DNA of 64,000 nt from Scatomonas sp963928055 (GCA_963928055.1 CAWVDN010000001.1:496001-560000), one strand, 5' to 3'; numbered from the stretch's first letter, positions 33,561 through 42,380 are shown. Notes: generated from the letters alone by a model not told the origin. Numbers and translations: made by a program.

Positions 33561-34061
33561 TCAGGAAAACAGCCCTTTCCTGCGGAGTACCAGCTGGGCG
33601 CAGCCGCCGGTAAAGGCTCCGGCAATGCAGCCGGATACCAGAAGAATAGGAAAATAAGCCAGCATGCCAGGTCCTGCCACAAGGCAGGCCGTCAGGATCT
33701 GGCCTGTATTGTGAAGCACCGCCCCGAAAACGCTGCAGAGCCAGATCTGTTTTTCCGGGATCACCCGTTTCAGCAGCAGCATACCCGCCAGGCAAAACAG
33801 AGCCCCGGACAGGCTGTACAAAAGCGTCGTCATGCTTCCCGCGAAAAACGATCCCAGCAGCACCCGGCACAGGACCATCAGAGCGGTCTCCTGGGCTTTA
33901 TAATGATATACGGCAAATACCGTGATAATATTCGCCAGTCCCAGCTTCACCCCGGGAATGGGTACCAGTTCCGGGATCCGAAGTTCTATGATAAAAATGA
34001 TCAGAGCCAGCGCTGTCAACAGCGCCAGCTCTGTCAGCCGTTTCACTTTCAGTTCTTGCAC
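33561..34061 (-). CDS. Gx transporter family protein (Hpre_diP_synt_I)
   Basis: 166 residues, five predicted membrane segments. 'TELALLTALALIIFIIELRIP', 'PGVKLGLANIITVFAVYHY' and 'GAVLHNTGQILTACLV' match the family once called heptaprenyl diphosphate synthase component I, now thought to be a small membrane transporter. It follows the NusG domain II gene by 8 bp, its usual partner. Substrate unknown; a link to quinone or flavin systems is often suggested from context elsewhere. Confidence 0.88.
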   Translation of the reverse strand: MQELKVKRLTELALLTALALIIFIIELRIPELVPIPGVKLGLANIITVFAVYHYKAQETALMVLCRVLLGSFFAGSMTTLLYSLSGALFCLAGMLLLKRVIPEKQIWLCSVFGAVLHNTGQILTACLVAGPGMLAYFPILLVSGCIAGAFTGGCAQLVLRRKGLFS

Positions 34062-34069
34062 CTCCCTGT

Positions 34070-34435
34070 TCAGCCCGCCACTGTGTCTGCAGCGCCCTGC
34101 GTTTCCGCGAACCGGATCACCAGATGATGAGGAAGACAGACAATGGGCAGGGAAGAATCCAGCCAGCCGCTTCGGACACAGGTCTGATCCGGACAGTCCG
34201 CGTCCTTCACCCGGATCTGATGATCCCGGATCTCTACTGTGTTGCCGCCTTCCCCATAGTCGATCTCAAAAGTTTGATCCTCTGCCGTGCGGAGGTCCAG
34301 GCGGTACAGAACTTCTCCGTCTCTTGTGATCTCCACCACCCGGCTTTCCGGTTTTTTCAGGACCAGGATACTGCCGAGGATGCCCGCCCCCAGGATGCAG
34401 AAGAACAGGAGCAGGGGCCACTTTTTTTTTACCAT
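34070..34435 (-). CDS. NusG domain II-containing membrane-anchored protein
   Basis: 121 residues. One N-terminal membrane anchor (about 6-26), then a small beta domain like NusG domain II ('VVEITRDGEVLYRLDL', 'NTVEIRDHQIRVKDADCPDQTCVRSGW', 'PIVCLPHHLVIRF'). The two Cys in D-C-P-D-Q-T-C are a family hallmark. It overlaps the GH120 gene by 7 bp and pairs with the Gx transporter gene. Confidence 0.88.
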   Translation of the reverse strand: MVKKKWPLLLFFCILGAGILGSILVLKKPESRVVEITRDGEVLYRLDLRTAEDQTFEIDYGEGGNTVEIRDHQIRVKDADCPDQTCVRSGWLDSSLPIVCLPHHLVIRFAETQGAADTVAG

Positions 34436-36438
34436 ACGCGGTCAGCGGCTTCTTTTTCGGAGGCAAAAGGCCCCGGAAGGGCATTTAAGCCTCTGTGTTC
34501 TCCCGCGTAATCCGTATCCAGGGACAGATCCGTGCCATCCGGATTTTCAAAACGCTGTTCCGGCTCAAAGGCCTTTCCCAGCACCCGGCTGGTAATGATC
34601 TCATCCCGGAAATCCCCCAGATAGTCATAAACATTGGTCTTCAGATAATACGCTCCGTCCTTTTCCTCCAGTCTGGCCCAGGCTGTGACGCTCTCATCCG
34701 CCTGAAGGAACGACTTCTCATTTTTGCAGGGTCTGGCCCCGTTGAGATAGACGTTTCCGTTTACCCACACCGGCAGATGGGAATAATGGTAATCCTGGAG
34801 CCTGATCATATCCGCGGGCTTGTCAAGTTCAAACCAGCGGATCCACTCTTCATACGTGGGATATTCGTCAAAGACCTGGGTGCCCACCACCTGGTTGTTT
34901 TCCATCATAAAGCCCATATCTTCCTTGACCTCGGACTTTTTCACCGGCCAGTTCTGGATAAAGATATTGTTGTAGATCCTGTCATCCCCGTGAAGGATGG
35001 TCATAAATCCGGCCACTTCCGTCCTGTGGGGGATATGGTAAGGCGTGTACCGGGGCTGATTGACGCCGTTGACGATCATATCCGTTCCGCCGCCCACTGC
35101 CGTGAAGGCCCCCAGCATCAGATTGTGGACCACTGCGACGCCCTCTGCCGCCAAACGGACAGAGGCTTTGGAGAGCATAATGTTATTGTCGATAAGCGTG
35201 GGGCCGTGGCTCACCTCGATAAATACGTCCTGGCTGTCCATGGCTCCCTCCGCCTTGGGGATATCCTCGCTGGGGGCGTGGTTGTCGTGGAACAGGTTCT
35301 GGCTGATCCTAGTTCCCTGAGCCTGCCAGTCGCACCAGATCCCCATGGTAGAGTGGTGGATATGATTTCTGCGCATAGTCACATCGATCGCCGCGTGCAG
35401 CTTGATCCCGGCGATCTCGGCGCCTCCCAGCTGCTGCATGTTATTGATATGGTGGATATGATTGTCCTCGATGGTGCTGAACACGCAGCCCATTCTTCCC
35501 ACGATCCCGGTCTGCTCACAGTGATGGATATGGCAGCGTCTCACGATATGGCCGCCGATGTTCTCCTTCAGCCAGCCGTGATACTGGCCCCGGCAGACCG
35601 CGTCGCGTTCCATCTGGGTAGGGCTCTTCACATGTTTTCTGGTAAAATAATGATCGTTCTCCGGATCGTAATATTTCCCCAGGGATATGCCGCAGCACTT
35701 GCTGTTGCTGACCTCGCAGTCCTCTATGATCCATCCCTTGGACCAGTGGGGCCCGATCATGCCGTCCTGATAGGCGGCCGGCGGCGCCCAGGTGGTGGCG
35801 GCTTTATTGACACTGAACCCACGGAAGGTAATGTAGTTCACCCCGGTCCTGGAAGGCATAAAGCAGTTGCGGCGCACATTGATCTCCACATGCTCCTCAT
35901 TGGGATCTTTTCCCTGGAAGTTGGCATAGATCACCGTCTGATCCCCCTCCTGCTCCGTATACCATTTGTACACGGAAAATTCCCGTTCCCAGGAGCAGGG
36001 GTAAACTTCTCCCCTGATGCACTCTTCCAGGGTCTCTGTTTCGTAAAGCTGGCGGTCGTTTAAATAGACCGCTCCCGTGTGCCGCACCACAGGGGCAAAA
36101 TACCAATCCCCGCCTACCATGGTGGTATACGGATTGTATTCCCCGAAAATGCCGTTGTCCACCCGCAGGACCCAGACCTGGCCCTGATATTTTTTCCATC
36201 CTACGGCCTCCTCGGCGCCGGTGATCACCGCCCCCAGAGGCTCCCGGCTCTCATAGGTGATCCTGGCCTCCTCCGTGCCCCCGTGGACCGGATCCACGTA
36301 CTCTCTGTAAATTCCCGGGGCCACGCTCACGGTATCCCCGGGCAAAGCCCGTTTCGCCGCTTCGTTGATAGACCGGTAGGGCCGCTCCTTACTTCCGTCT
36401 CCATCCTTGGGAGCATGAACATCTACGTAAATCGTCAT
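34429..36438 (-). CDS. GH120 beta-xylosidase (right-handed beta-helix)
   Basis: 669 residues, no signal peptide, so cytoplasmic. I recognise the GH120 family (Thermoanaerobacterium XylC type): 'GIYREYVDPVHGG', 'FGEYNPY', 'ANFQGKDPNEEHVEINVRR', 'HEIAGIKLHAAIDV'-like stretch and the C-terminal 'LDTDY'. The catalytic pair is kept: nucleophile D370 in CDWQAQGTR and acid/base E408 in VFIEVSHGP. It would release xylose from imported xylo-oligosaccharides. An insert of about 15 residues (SEDIPKAEGAMDSQ) lies between the two. Its 3' end overlaps the NusG domain II gene, an unusual partner. Confidence 0.9.
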   Translation of the reverse strand: MTIYVDVHAPKDGDGSKERPYRSINEAAKRALPGDTVSVAPGIYREYVDPVHGGTEEARITYESREPLGAVITGAEEAVGWKKYQGQVWVLRVDNGIFGEYNPYTTMVGGDWYFAPVVRHTGAVYLNDRQLYETETLEECIRGEVYPCSWEREFSVYKWYTEQEGDQTVIYANFQGKDPNEEHVEINVRRNCFMPSRTGVNYITFRGFSVNKAATTWAPPAAYQDGMIGPHWSKGWIIEDCEVSNSKCCGISLGKYYDPENDHYFTRKHVKSPTQMERDAVCRGQYHGWLKENIGGHIVRRCHIHHCEQTGIVGRMGCVFSTIEDNHIHHINNMQQLGGAEIAGIKLHAAIDVTMRRNHIHHSTMGIWCDWQAQGTRISQNLFHDNHAPSEDIPKAEGAMDSQDVFIEVSHGPTLIDNNIMLSKASVRLAAEGVAVVHNLMLGAFTAVGGGTDMIVNGVNQPRYTPYHIPHRTEVAGFMTILHGDDRIYNNIFIQNWPVKKSEVKEDMGFMMENNQVVGTQVFDEYPTYEEWIRWFELDKPADMIRLQDYHYSHLPVWVNGNVYLNGARPCKNEKSFLQADESVTAWARLEEKDGAYYLKTNVYDYLGDFRDEIITSRVLGKAFEPEQRFENPDGTDLSLDTDYAGEHRGLNALPGPFASEKEAADRVW

Positions 36439-36483
36439 CTTCTGATCCTCCTTTGTGGGGTTTGCACCTGAAATGATGCGGGC

Positions 36484-36891
36484 TTATTCCAAAAACAGGA
36501 TTTTTTCCGCCAGCTCCGCCGCATCCCGGATGCAGTCATTGCAGGACCGAAGGGCTTTTCCCGTATCCATGCCTTTCAGTTCCCGGCAGATGACGGAACC
36601 GTTCTTCTCCCTGAATTGCTTCAGGATCTCTCCGGACAGCTCGTAGGTGGATTTTTTGCTGGTGGGATTTTCGCAGCCGGAACTGTTCTTCAGCCCCGCC
36701 AGAGCCGCCGCGCCGGATACCGCGCCGCAGACCCCGTCCATGCAGCCCATGCCCAGTCCGTAGCCTTCCGTCACCCGAAAGATCTCGTCTTCGCTGACGC
36801 CTACCAGATCGCAGTAAGCGCAGGCAACCGCCTGTGCGCAGTTATACCCTTTGTTATGCAGTTCCTGGGTTTTTTCTACTCTTGTTTCCAT
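36484..36891 (-). CDS. C-GCAxxG-C-C family protein
   Basis: 135 residues from the ATG at 36891 (GGAGG 9 bp upstream); the frame is open further but without a start signal. The name-giving motif is present: 'KGYNCAQAV' (Cys 16), 'GMGCMDGVCGAVSGAAALAG' (Cys near 47 and 52) and a pair of Cys in 'SCNDCIRDAAELAEKIL'. This family of small Cys proteins may bind a metal or redox cofactor; function unknown. It has its own extended -10 promoter and is independent of the GH120 gene. Confidence 0.9.
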   Translation of the reverse strand: METRVEKTQELHNKGYNCAQAVACAYCDLVGVSEDEIFRVTEGYGLGMGCMDGVCGAVSGAAALAGLKNSSGCENPTSKKSTYELSGEILKQFREKNGSVICRELKGMDTGKALRSCNDCIRDAAELAEKILFLE

Positions 36892-36956
36892 AAAAATGAT
36901 CCTCCTGCGTATCGGATTTCCAGAGATCCGGCAAATTCCGATTGATTCTGACTGCA

Positions 36957-36962
36957 ATTATA
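36957..36962 (-). promoter_or_regulatory. Extended -10 promoter for the C-GCAxxG-C-C gene
   Basis: Minus strand TGCTATAAT (TGn plus TATAAT), about 65 bp upstream of the ATG; -35 is weak. Confidence 0.5.
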
Positions 36963-37050
36963 GCACAGTATCTCTGATTTTCCCAGCATCGCAAGAGGAT
37001 TTCACAATTTTTTGCGAATATTCACCCGTGAATATAAAAGGTCAAAAGAA

Positions 37051-37076
37051 AACAGCCGGAATACACCGACTGTTTT
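37051..37076 (-). terminator. Terminator after the AAA/DUF4143 gene
   Basis: Minus strand stem AACAGTCGG / CCGGCTGTT followed by TTCTTTT. Confidence 0.7.
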
Positions 37077-37096
37077 TGAGCGTCTATGGAAGATCA

Positions 37097-38320
37097 TTAT
37101 ATCATCCAGATAGGCACAATGAAATTTTCAGAATTAATGGCTGACAATTCCGGGCGCATACACAACACTGCACCTGTTCCACGCGGTACAGTTCCTTTAT
37201 CCAGCACAGAAAAAGCGCCAACCAACTCATTTCCAGGATTTACGGATCTTTTAACCTCTAATGGGTGAAGTTTTCCATCCACCTCGATTACCATATCGAT
37301 TTCATTATTTCTTTTATCGCGATAATACCAGAGCGGGCATTCTTTTGCATCATTTTGATAGCTCTTTATAATTTCAGACACCACATAATTTTCCAGAATT
37401 GCTCCGTTGATCGCTCCATTTTCTAATATTTCCGGCGAACTGTAGCGCGTTAAATATGCTATAAGCCCTGTATCGAAAAAATACATTTTAGGAGTTTTTA
37501 CAGTCCTTTTTAAAAGATTGTTGGAATAAGGACGCAGATAGAAAATAATATCGGATTTTTCCAAAACCTGCAGCCATCTCTTTGCTGTATCATCTGACAC
37601 TCCTACATCTTGGGCAATATCATGGATATTTAGCATCTGTGCCGCTCTGCAAGCTGCAGCTCGTATAAAATCCCGAAACAAGAGTTTATCTGTTACGGCA
37701 ATCAGTTCACTAACGTCTCTTTCAATATAGGTCTGAAGATAACTGGAATAAAACACATTACGATCAGTGAATTTCCCACTGATATATCCCGGCAGAGAAC
37801 CCTTCCATATTCGATGATAAATCTCTTTCATATCTGCTTTTTTGCCCGTATTTTTTCTATCTTTTAAAGAATGAAGCGCGACAGAAAAAGGCTGATTTTC
37901 TCCGGAACCATATATTTCGTGTTGAGACAGACTTGGCATATGAAGAATCGCTGTTCGTCCTGCCAAAGATTCCTGCGCAAGTTCCATCATGCGAAACGCT
38001 TGTGAGCCAGTCAGCCAAAAAGATCCAGGATCCGCCCCATTATCTATGGCAATTTTTATATAGGAAAAAAGCTCGGGCGCATATTGTACTTCATCAATAA
38101 ACAAAGGCAAATCGTGTATTTGAAGGAAAAGAGCCGGATCAGATTTTGCAAGTTTTCTTTCTTCTAAATCATCCAAGGATACATACGTTCGGTTCGAAGC
38201 CATCAAACGGCGCAACACTGTTGTTTTTCCCACTTGTCTAGGCCCTGTAATTAAGATACAAGGATATTCTTTTGTAAGAAAAATTATTTTCTTTTCAATA
38301 TCGCGTTGAATATATTTCAT
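37097..38320 (-). CDS. AAA ATPase with DUF4143 domain
   Basis: 407 residues from the ATG at 38320 (GGGAG just upstream, start MKYIQRDIEKKI). Residues about 10-160 are an AAA_14 ATPase: Walker A GPRQVGKTT (about 25-33), Walker B LPLFIDEVQYAPE, sensor 'WLTGSQAFRMMELAQESLAGR'. DUF4143 follows (about 200-360) with a nuclease-like 'WYYRDKRNNEIDMVIEVDGKLHPLEVKRS'. These genes occur as scattered single genes and their role is unknown (toxin-antitoxin-like or defence roles are guessed). It is clearly more AT-rich than its neighbours and uses more AAA/ATA codons, which suggests recent transfer. Confidence 0.92.
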   Translation of the reverse strand: MKYIQRDIEKKIIFLTKEYPCILITGPRQVGKTTVLRRLMASNRTYVSLDDLEERKLAKSDPALFLQIHDLPLFIDEVQYAPELFSYIKIAIDNGADPGSFWLTGSQAFRMMELAQESLAGRTAILHMPSLSQHEIYGSGENQPFSVALHSLKDRKNTGKKADMKEIYHRIWKGSLPGYISGKFTDRNVFYSSYLQTYIERDVSELIAVTDKLLFRDFIRAAACRAAQMLNIHDIAQDVGVSDDTAKRWLQVLEKSDIIFYLRPYSNNLLKRTVKTPKMYFFDTGLIAYLTRYSSPEILENGAINGAILENYVVSEIIKSYQNDAKECPLWYYRDKRNNEIDMVIEVDGKLHPLEVKRSVNPGNELVGAFSVLDKGTVPRGTGAVLCMRPELSAINSENFIVPIWMI

Positions 38321-38356
38321 AGTTCTCCCTTTTGGACCAAAATACGATTTCATCTT

Positions 38357-38385
38357 ATTTTAGCCCAAATCATTTGCTCCGTCAA
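38357..38385 (-). promoter_or_regulatory. Promoter for the AAA/DUF4143 gene
   Basis: Minus strand: -35 TTGACG (38385-38380), 17-bp spacer, -10 TAAAAT (38362-38357). Confidence 0.65.
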
Positions 38386-38468
38386 GATGATTCTATGGCT
38401 CCGTCCTCACAAACGCTTTCCTCGACTTCGCTTCGTCTCGCTATCCGTGCGTCGCATGGTAGTCATAA

Positions 38469-38513
38469 AAAAACGACCACAATCACGAGTAACCTCGCAT
38501 TGTGGTCGTTTTT
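38469..38513. terminator. Strong terminator after tsf
   Basis: 15-bp perfect stem AAAAACGACCACAAT / ATTGTGGTCGTTTTT with a 15-nt loop. It ends the rpsB-tsf transcript and would also stop plus-strand transcription. Confidence 0.88.
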
Positions 38514-38541
38514 CTATGACTGTCGCGCTTGTGCTAAACGC

Positions 38542-39480
38542 TTACATCCCGGCCTGTTTTGCTACTTCTGCGGCAAAGTCGTCCTGACGTTTTTCGATAC
38601 CCTCACCGGTCTCCCAGCGCAGGAAGCTCTTGATGGTGATCTTGGCGCCGTTTTCTTTGGCTACCTGCTCTACGTATTTGGCAACGGACTGTTTTCCGTC
38701 CTCTGCTTTTACGTATACCTGATCCAGCAGGCAGATCTCTTTCAGCTCTTTGTTGATACGTCCGGAGATCATTCCCTCGATGACTTTGGCAGGCTTCTGG
38801 GACTCCTTGGGATCGTTCTGGATCTGAGCCATCAGAATGCCTTTTTCATGCTCGATATAATCTTCCGGCACTTCGTTTCTGCTGGTGTAAAGGGGTTTCA
38901 GAGCCGCAGCCTGCATAGCTACGTTCTTGCCCATCTCCCGGATGGCGTCGTTGACCACATCGGTCTCCACGTCAACCAGCACGCCGATCTTTCCGCCCAT
39001 ATGGGTGTAATCGGCTACGAATCCGTCTGCCTCCTCGATCTGTGCGAAACGGCGGATCTTCATGTTCTCTCCGATCACGGAAATCTGTCCGGCCAGCTCC
39101 TCGGCAACGGTCTTGGAGGTATCGAACTTCCAGGGCTCAGCCAGGAAAGCGTCGATGTCCGCAGCCTTGGTCTCCATAGCCTGGTCGCATACCTGTGCCA
39201 CATAGCCCTGGAATTTCTCATTCTTGGCGACAAAATCGGTCTCCGCGTTTACTTCTACTGCTACGGCCTTCTTGGAATCCTCGGTCACCTTCAGCATAAC
39301 GATGCCTTCCGCGGCGATCCTTCCGGCCTTCTTCTGTGCGGTAGCCAGTCCCTTCTCTCTCAGGAACTCAACTGCCTTGTCCATATCGCCGTCGGTAGCG
39401 GTCAGGGCTTTCTTGCAGTCCATCATACCGGCGCCGGTCATTTCTCTTAATTCTTTTACCATTCCTGCTGTAATAGCCAT
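38542..39480 (-). CDS. tsf: Elongation factor Ts
   Basis: 312 residues from the ATG at 39480 (GGAGG upstream, start MAITAGMVKELREMTGAGMM). TDFVAKNE, the EF-Tu contact motif, is at about 80-87, and the dimerisation domain follows. It recharges EF-Tu with GTP. The start lies 27 bp after rpsB. Confidence 0.97.
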   Translation of the reverse strand: MAITAGMVKELREMTGAGMMDCKKALTATDGDMDKAVEFLREKGLATAQKKAGRIAAEGIVMLKVTEDSKKAVAVEVNAETDFVAKNEKFQGYVAQVCDQAMETKAADIDAFLAEPWKFDTSKTVAEELAGQISVIGENMKIRRFAQIEEADGFVADYTHMGGKIGVLVDVETDVVNDAIREMGKNVAMQAAALKPLYTSRNEVPEDYIEHEKGILMAQIQNDPKESQKPAKVIEGMISGRINKELKEICLLDQVYVKAEDGKQSVAKYVEQVAKENGAKITIKSFLRWETGEGIEKRQDDFAAEVAKQAGM

Positions 39481-39507
39481 TTTTATTTCCTCCGTGTTAT
39501 GCAATGA

Positions 39508-40254
39508 TTACTCTGCGTCTGCCTCAGCCTCAGCGGCTTCCATCTCGCCTTCGTAAGCGGCGTCCTCCGCCTGTCCCTGCTTTGCCTCGATGACAGCGTC
39601 AGCCATCTTGGAAACGATCAGTTTTACGGCACGGATCGCGTCGTCGTTTCCGGGGATGATGTAGTCCAGCTCCTCGGGATCGCAGTTGGTATCGCAGATG
39701 CCGATCAGCGGGATACCCAGAGCGTGGGCTTCCTGCACACAGATTCTTTCCTTCTTGGGATCTACTACAAAGATAGCGTCAGGCAGTCTCTTCATCTCTT
39801 TGATGCCGCCCAGGTTCTTCTGCAGTTTCTCCATCTCCTTGCGCAGAGCGATGACTTCCTTCTTGGGCAGTACGTCGAAGGTACCGTCCTCCTCCATCGC
39901 CTCGATCTCTTTCAGTCTCTCGATACGGCTCTGGATGGTCTTGAAGTTGGTGAGCATGCCGCCCAGCCATCTCTCATTTACATAGAACATTCCGCAGCGC
40001 TCGGACTCCACCTTGATGGCATCCTGTGCCTGTTTTTTGGTTCCCACGAACAGAATGGTACCGCCGTCCGCAACGATATCGGCTACCGCGCGGTAAGCGT
40101 CGTCCACCATGCCCACGGATTTCTGCAGGTCAATGATGTAGATGCCGTTTCTCTCGGTGTAGATGTAGGGAGCCATCTTGGGGTTCCATCTTCTGGTCTG
40201 GTGACCGAAGTGTACGCCTGCTTCCAGTAACTGTTTCATTGAAATTACGCTCAT
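39508..40254 (-). CDS. rpsB: 30S ribosomal protein S2
   Basis: 248 residues from the ATG at 40254 (start MSVISMKQLLEAGVHFGHQT, SD AAGGAGAA). 'RWNPKMAPYIYTERNGIYIIDLQKS' (landmark near 20-45), 'GGMLTNFKTI' and 'PDAIFVVDPKKE' are S2 hallmarks. The C-terminal tail is Glu/Ala-rich. It leads a two-gene unit with tsf, apart from pyrH-frr which lie about 26 kb away. Confidence 0.97.
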   Translation of the reverse strand: MSVISMKQLLEAGVHFGHQTRRWNPKMAPYIYTERNGIYIIDLQKSVGMVDDAYRAVADIVADGGTILFVGTKKQAQDAIKVESERCGMFYVNERWLGGMLTNFKTIQSRIERLKEIEAMEEDGTFDVLPKKEVIALRKEMEKLQKNLGGIKEMKRLPDAIFVVDPKKERICVQEAHALGIPLIGICDTNCDPEELDYIIPGNDDAIRAVKLIVSKMADAVIEAKQGQAEDAAYEGEMEAAEAEADAE

Positions 40255-40366
40255 TTGTTTCTTCTCCTTTTTGGTTAGATTCTTCCGCATGTGTCAGCTT
40301 TCCGGAAAACCTGCGGGCAGGCACCCTTCCGGAAATCAGCATGCGTGCTTTATACACAGCGTTAAA

Positions 40367-40395
40367 AGTATAGCACAGAAAAAGCAGGGATACAA
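40367..40395 (-). promoter_or_regulatory. Probable rpsB promoter, its -35 set inside a terminator stem
   Basis: Minus strand: -35 TTGTAT (40395-40390), 17-bp spacer, -10 TATACT (40372-40367). The -35 lies in the downstream arm of the preceding terminator. The leader of about 105 nt holds GC-rich pairing such as TTTCCGGAA/TTCCGGAAA near 40300-40335, which could serve S2 autoregulation (inferred). Confidence 0.5.
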
Positions 40396-40425
40396 GTGAT
40401 TTTTTTCAAAAACCTGTATCCCTGC
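40379..40425 (-). terminator. Terminator after the 591-residue zinc-ribbon gene
   Basis: Minus strand stem GCAGGGATACAGG / CTTGTATCCCTGC followed by TTTTT. Confidence 0.85.
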
Positions 40426-40441
40426 CGGTATTCATGAGAGG

Positions 40442-42217
40442 TTATTCCCCGAAGCCTTTCAGACCTTCGCTGACCTCATAGGTATAGTCAGTCCGGCTGG
40501 CGGTCACCAGATCGCTGAACATCTTGGTCCCGTCGATATAGCCTTTGGTGGAATAGGAGCTGTCCGGGAAACTGGACCAGCCTTCCACCTCGCTCTCGGC
40601 CGTGTAAAGGAACTCATCTCCCGGAAGGTTCACCAGTCCCTCGAACTGCACCGGGAAATAGACCGTGGCAGGAGCAAACCGGTCGTCGTCGTTGCTGACT
40701 GTGGCGCTGTACACCACGATCAGACGGTTGTTGCTCCTGAAATCATCCAGTCCCTGGGACTTGGCTACCAGCAGATAATTTCCCGCCAGGGTCAGTTCCG
40801 AGGCATGGGAGGAATCCGAATAGTCGTCCGCGATGTAGGCGGCGATGATATCCTTTGCCCGGTTTTCCAGGGTCTGACGGTCCTCCTCCGCGATATCCGC
40901 GATCGTGGCGATGGGCGTATAGGATTCATATTTTTCAAACCCGTCTCCCACCTGGCTGGTATATACGTCCGCGTTGGCTGTTACCAGAGCTTCGTAAGCC
41001 GTAAGAGGATTGCCGTAGCCGGAGGTATAATAGCCCCACCCGCTGTTGGACAGGTTGGTGCTGCCCTCGATCTCCGGTTCCTCCTCATAGGTAAATTCAC
41101 TGCCGGAGGGCAGGATATCCTGGAAGCGCACCGGGAAGTACACGTTGGTGGCCGGGAAATCGTTTTCGTTATGGGAGACCGTTCCCCGGTAGATCACATA
41201 GAGCACGTTGTAGCGGCCGCCCTGGGACATATCCTTGGGGGTCTGGAAGATATAGCCGGCGTATTCAATGGCGCCCAGCGTGCACTCATCGTTGTAATCC
41301 TGCGCCGCGTAGGCGTTGATGATATCCTGGGACTCCTGCTTCGCGTGGGCCAGGAAATCCTCCGTCAGGTCGCTGTAATCCTCCGCGTAGCCCTCCAGGC
41401 CTTCTACCGTATATTCCTGGGAGGTGCTTGTCAGCCGGTAGCCGGAGCTCACCGCCGATTCTTCATCGTAATAAGGAAGAGAGATGGTCACCACATCTCC
41501 GTTCCGGAGGCCGCTTCTTTTATCACAGTCAAAGGAAGAAGTAGAGAGGTAAGTGGTATCCCCTGTGTACTCGTACTCCACTTCCCCATCCGGCGACAGT
41601 CCGGTAAAGGAAACCTGCAGATCCGCGAAGGGATCGATCTCTGTCAGTTCCCCCAGTCCTTCCACAGTCTCTGTTACGGAATCTCCAGTAAACCGGATCT
41701 TGTACTGCTTGATTGCGTCATTGTCGTAGGTGATCTCCGCAGTTACAGAGTCGCCGTTGGAAAGTCCGCTGTCCTGATCCAGGCTGATCTGAATGGTGCT
41801 GAGACAGGTGGGGATGGCCGTCAGCATTTCCATGCTGTACGAATCCTGTCCCATGCTCTCCGCCAGTTTCGTGCTGAGCTCCGTGGTATTCACATAAGCG
41901 CTGGCCGTGCCGGTGCTGTCATAGCCGCTGAATTCCACCACCACATAGTCTTCCAGGTTGATCTTCTTGGGCTGCATCAGCAGAACCACCACAATGACAA
42001 TGATCGCCGCTGCGGCAGCGCAGCCGCCCAGGATCCACTTCATGGGAAGCGGTTTTTTCGGTCCTGCCGGTTTCCCGGACGGACCTCCTGCCGCCGGGCC
42101 CCCTCCTGCGTTGGGACCGGGGCCGGGCACCGGTCCCTGGCCGGCCACCGGCATACCGCATTTCGGACAGAATTTGACATTTTCCGTCAGATCCGCTCCG
42201 CAATTTGGACACTTCAT
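40442..42217 (-). CDS. Zinc-ribbon, single-TM protein with internally duplicated extracellular domains
   Basis: 591 residues. Zinc ribbon Cys 3, 6, 17 and 20; a Gly/Pro-rich linker (about 25-58); one membrane segment (about 61-81). Outside, residues about 90-290 hold two related beta modules ('GLSNGDSV...VTETVEGLGEL' and 'GLRNGDVV...YTVEGLEGY'). Residues about 300-591 hold two further copies of a second module, each with 'VYFPVRF/VYFPVQF', 'EPEIEG/ESEVEG' and an ending 'T.SQVGDGFE / TYEVSEGLK'. Function unknown; it could be a surface sensor or adhesin. Own promoter and terminator. Confidence 0.88.
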   Translation of the reverse strand: MKCPNCGADLTENVKFCPKCGMPVAGQGPVPGPGPNAGGGPAAGGPSGKPAGPKKPLPMKWILGGCAAAAAIIVIVVVLLMQPKKINLEDYVVVEFSGYDSTGTASAYVNTTELSTKLAESMGQDSYSMEMLTAIPTCLSTIQISLDQDSGLSNGDSVTAEITYDNDAIKQYKIRFTGDSVTETVEGLGELTEIDPFADLQVSFTGLSPDGEVEYEYTGDTTYLSTSSFDCDKRSGLRNGDVVTISLPYYDEESAVSSGYRLTSTSQEYTVEGLEGYAEDYSDLTEDFLAHAKQESQDIINAYAAQDYNDECTLGAIEYAGYIFQTPKDMSQGGRYNVLYVIYRGTVSHNENDFPATNVYFPVRFQDILPSGSEFTYEEEPEIEGSTNLSNSGWGYYTSGYGNPLTAYEALVTANADVYTSQVGDGFEKYESYTPIATIADIAEEDRQTLENRAKDIIAAYIADDYSDSSHASELTLAGNYLLVAKSQGLDDFRSNNRLIVVYSATVSNDDDRFAPATVYFPVQFEGLVNLPGDEFLYTAESEVEGWSSFPDSSYSTKGYIDGTKMFSDLVTASRTDYTYEVSEGLKGFGE

Positions 42218-42307
42218 AGATATCTCCCTCCTTCATACGGTTTCTTCGTTGTTGTCGAAATAAATCGAAATACTTTCAGCCTTTTCGATAATTTATGACA
42301 CAATTCA

Positions 42308-42336
42308 ATTATATCGGAAAGTATCAAAAAGAGCAA
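42308..42336 (-). promoter_or_regulatory. Probable promoter for the 591-residue zinc-ribbon gene
   Basis: Minus strand: -35 TTGCTC (42336-42331), 17-bp spacer, -10 TATAAT (42313-42308); leader of about 85 nt. Confidence 0.5.
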
Positions 42337-42380
42337 TGTTTTCATCTGATTTCGGCGAAAATTTCACGGCTTCCCGGCCG

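Noticed and set aside
36892..36957. Upstream extension of the C-GCAxxG-C-C protein
   Set aside because: The extra 22 codons lie across the promoter -10 box and SD; the ATG at 36891 is better supported.
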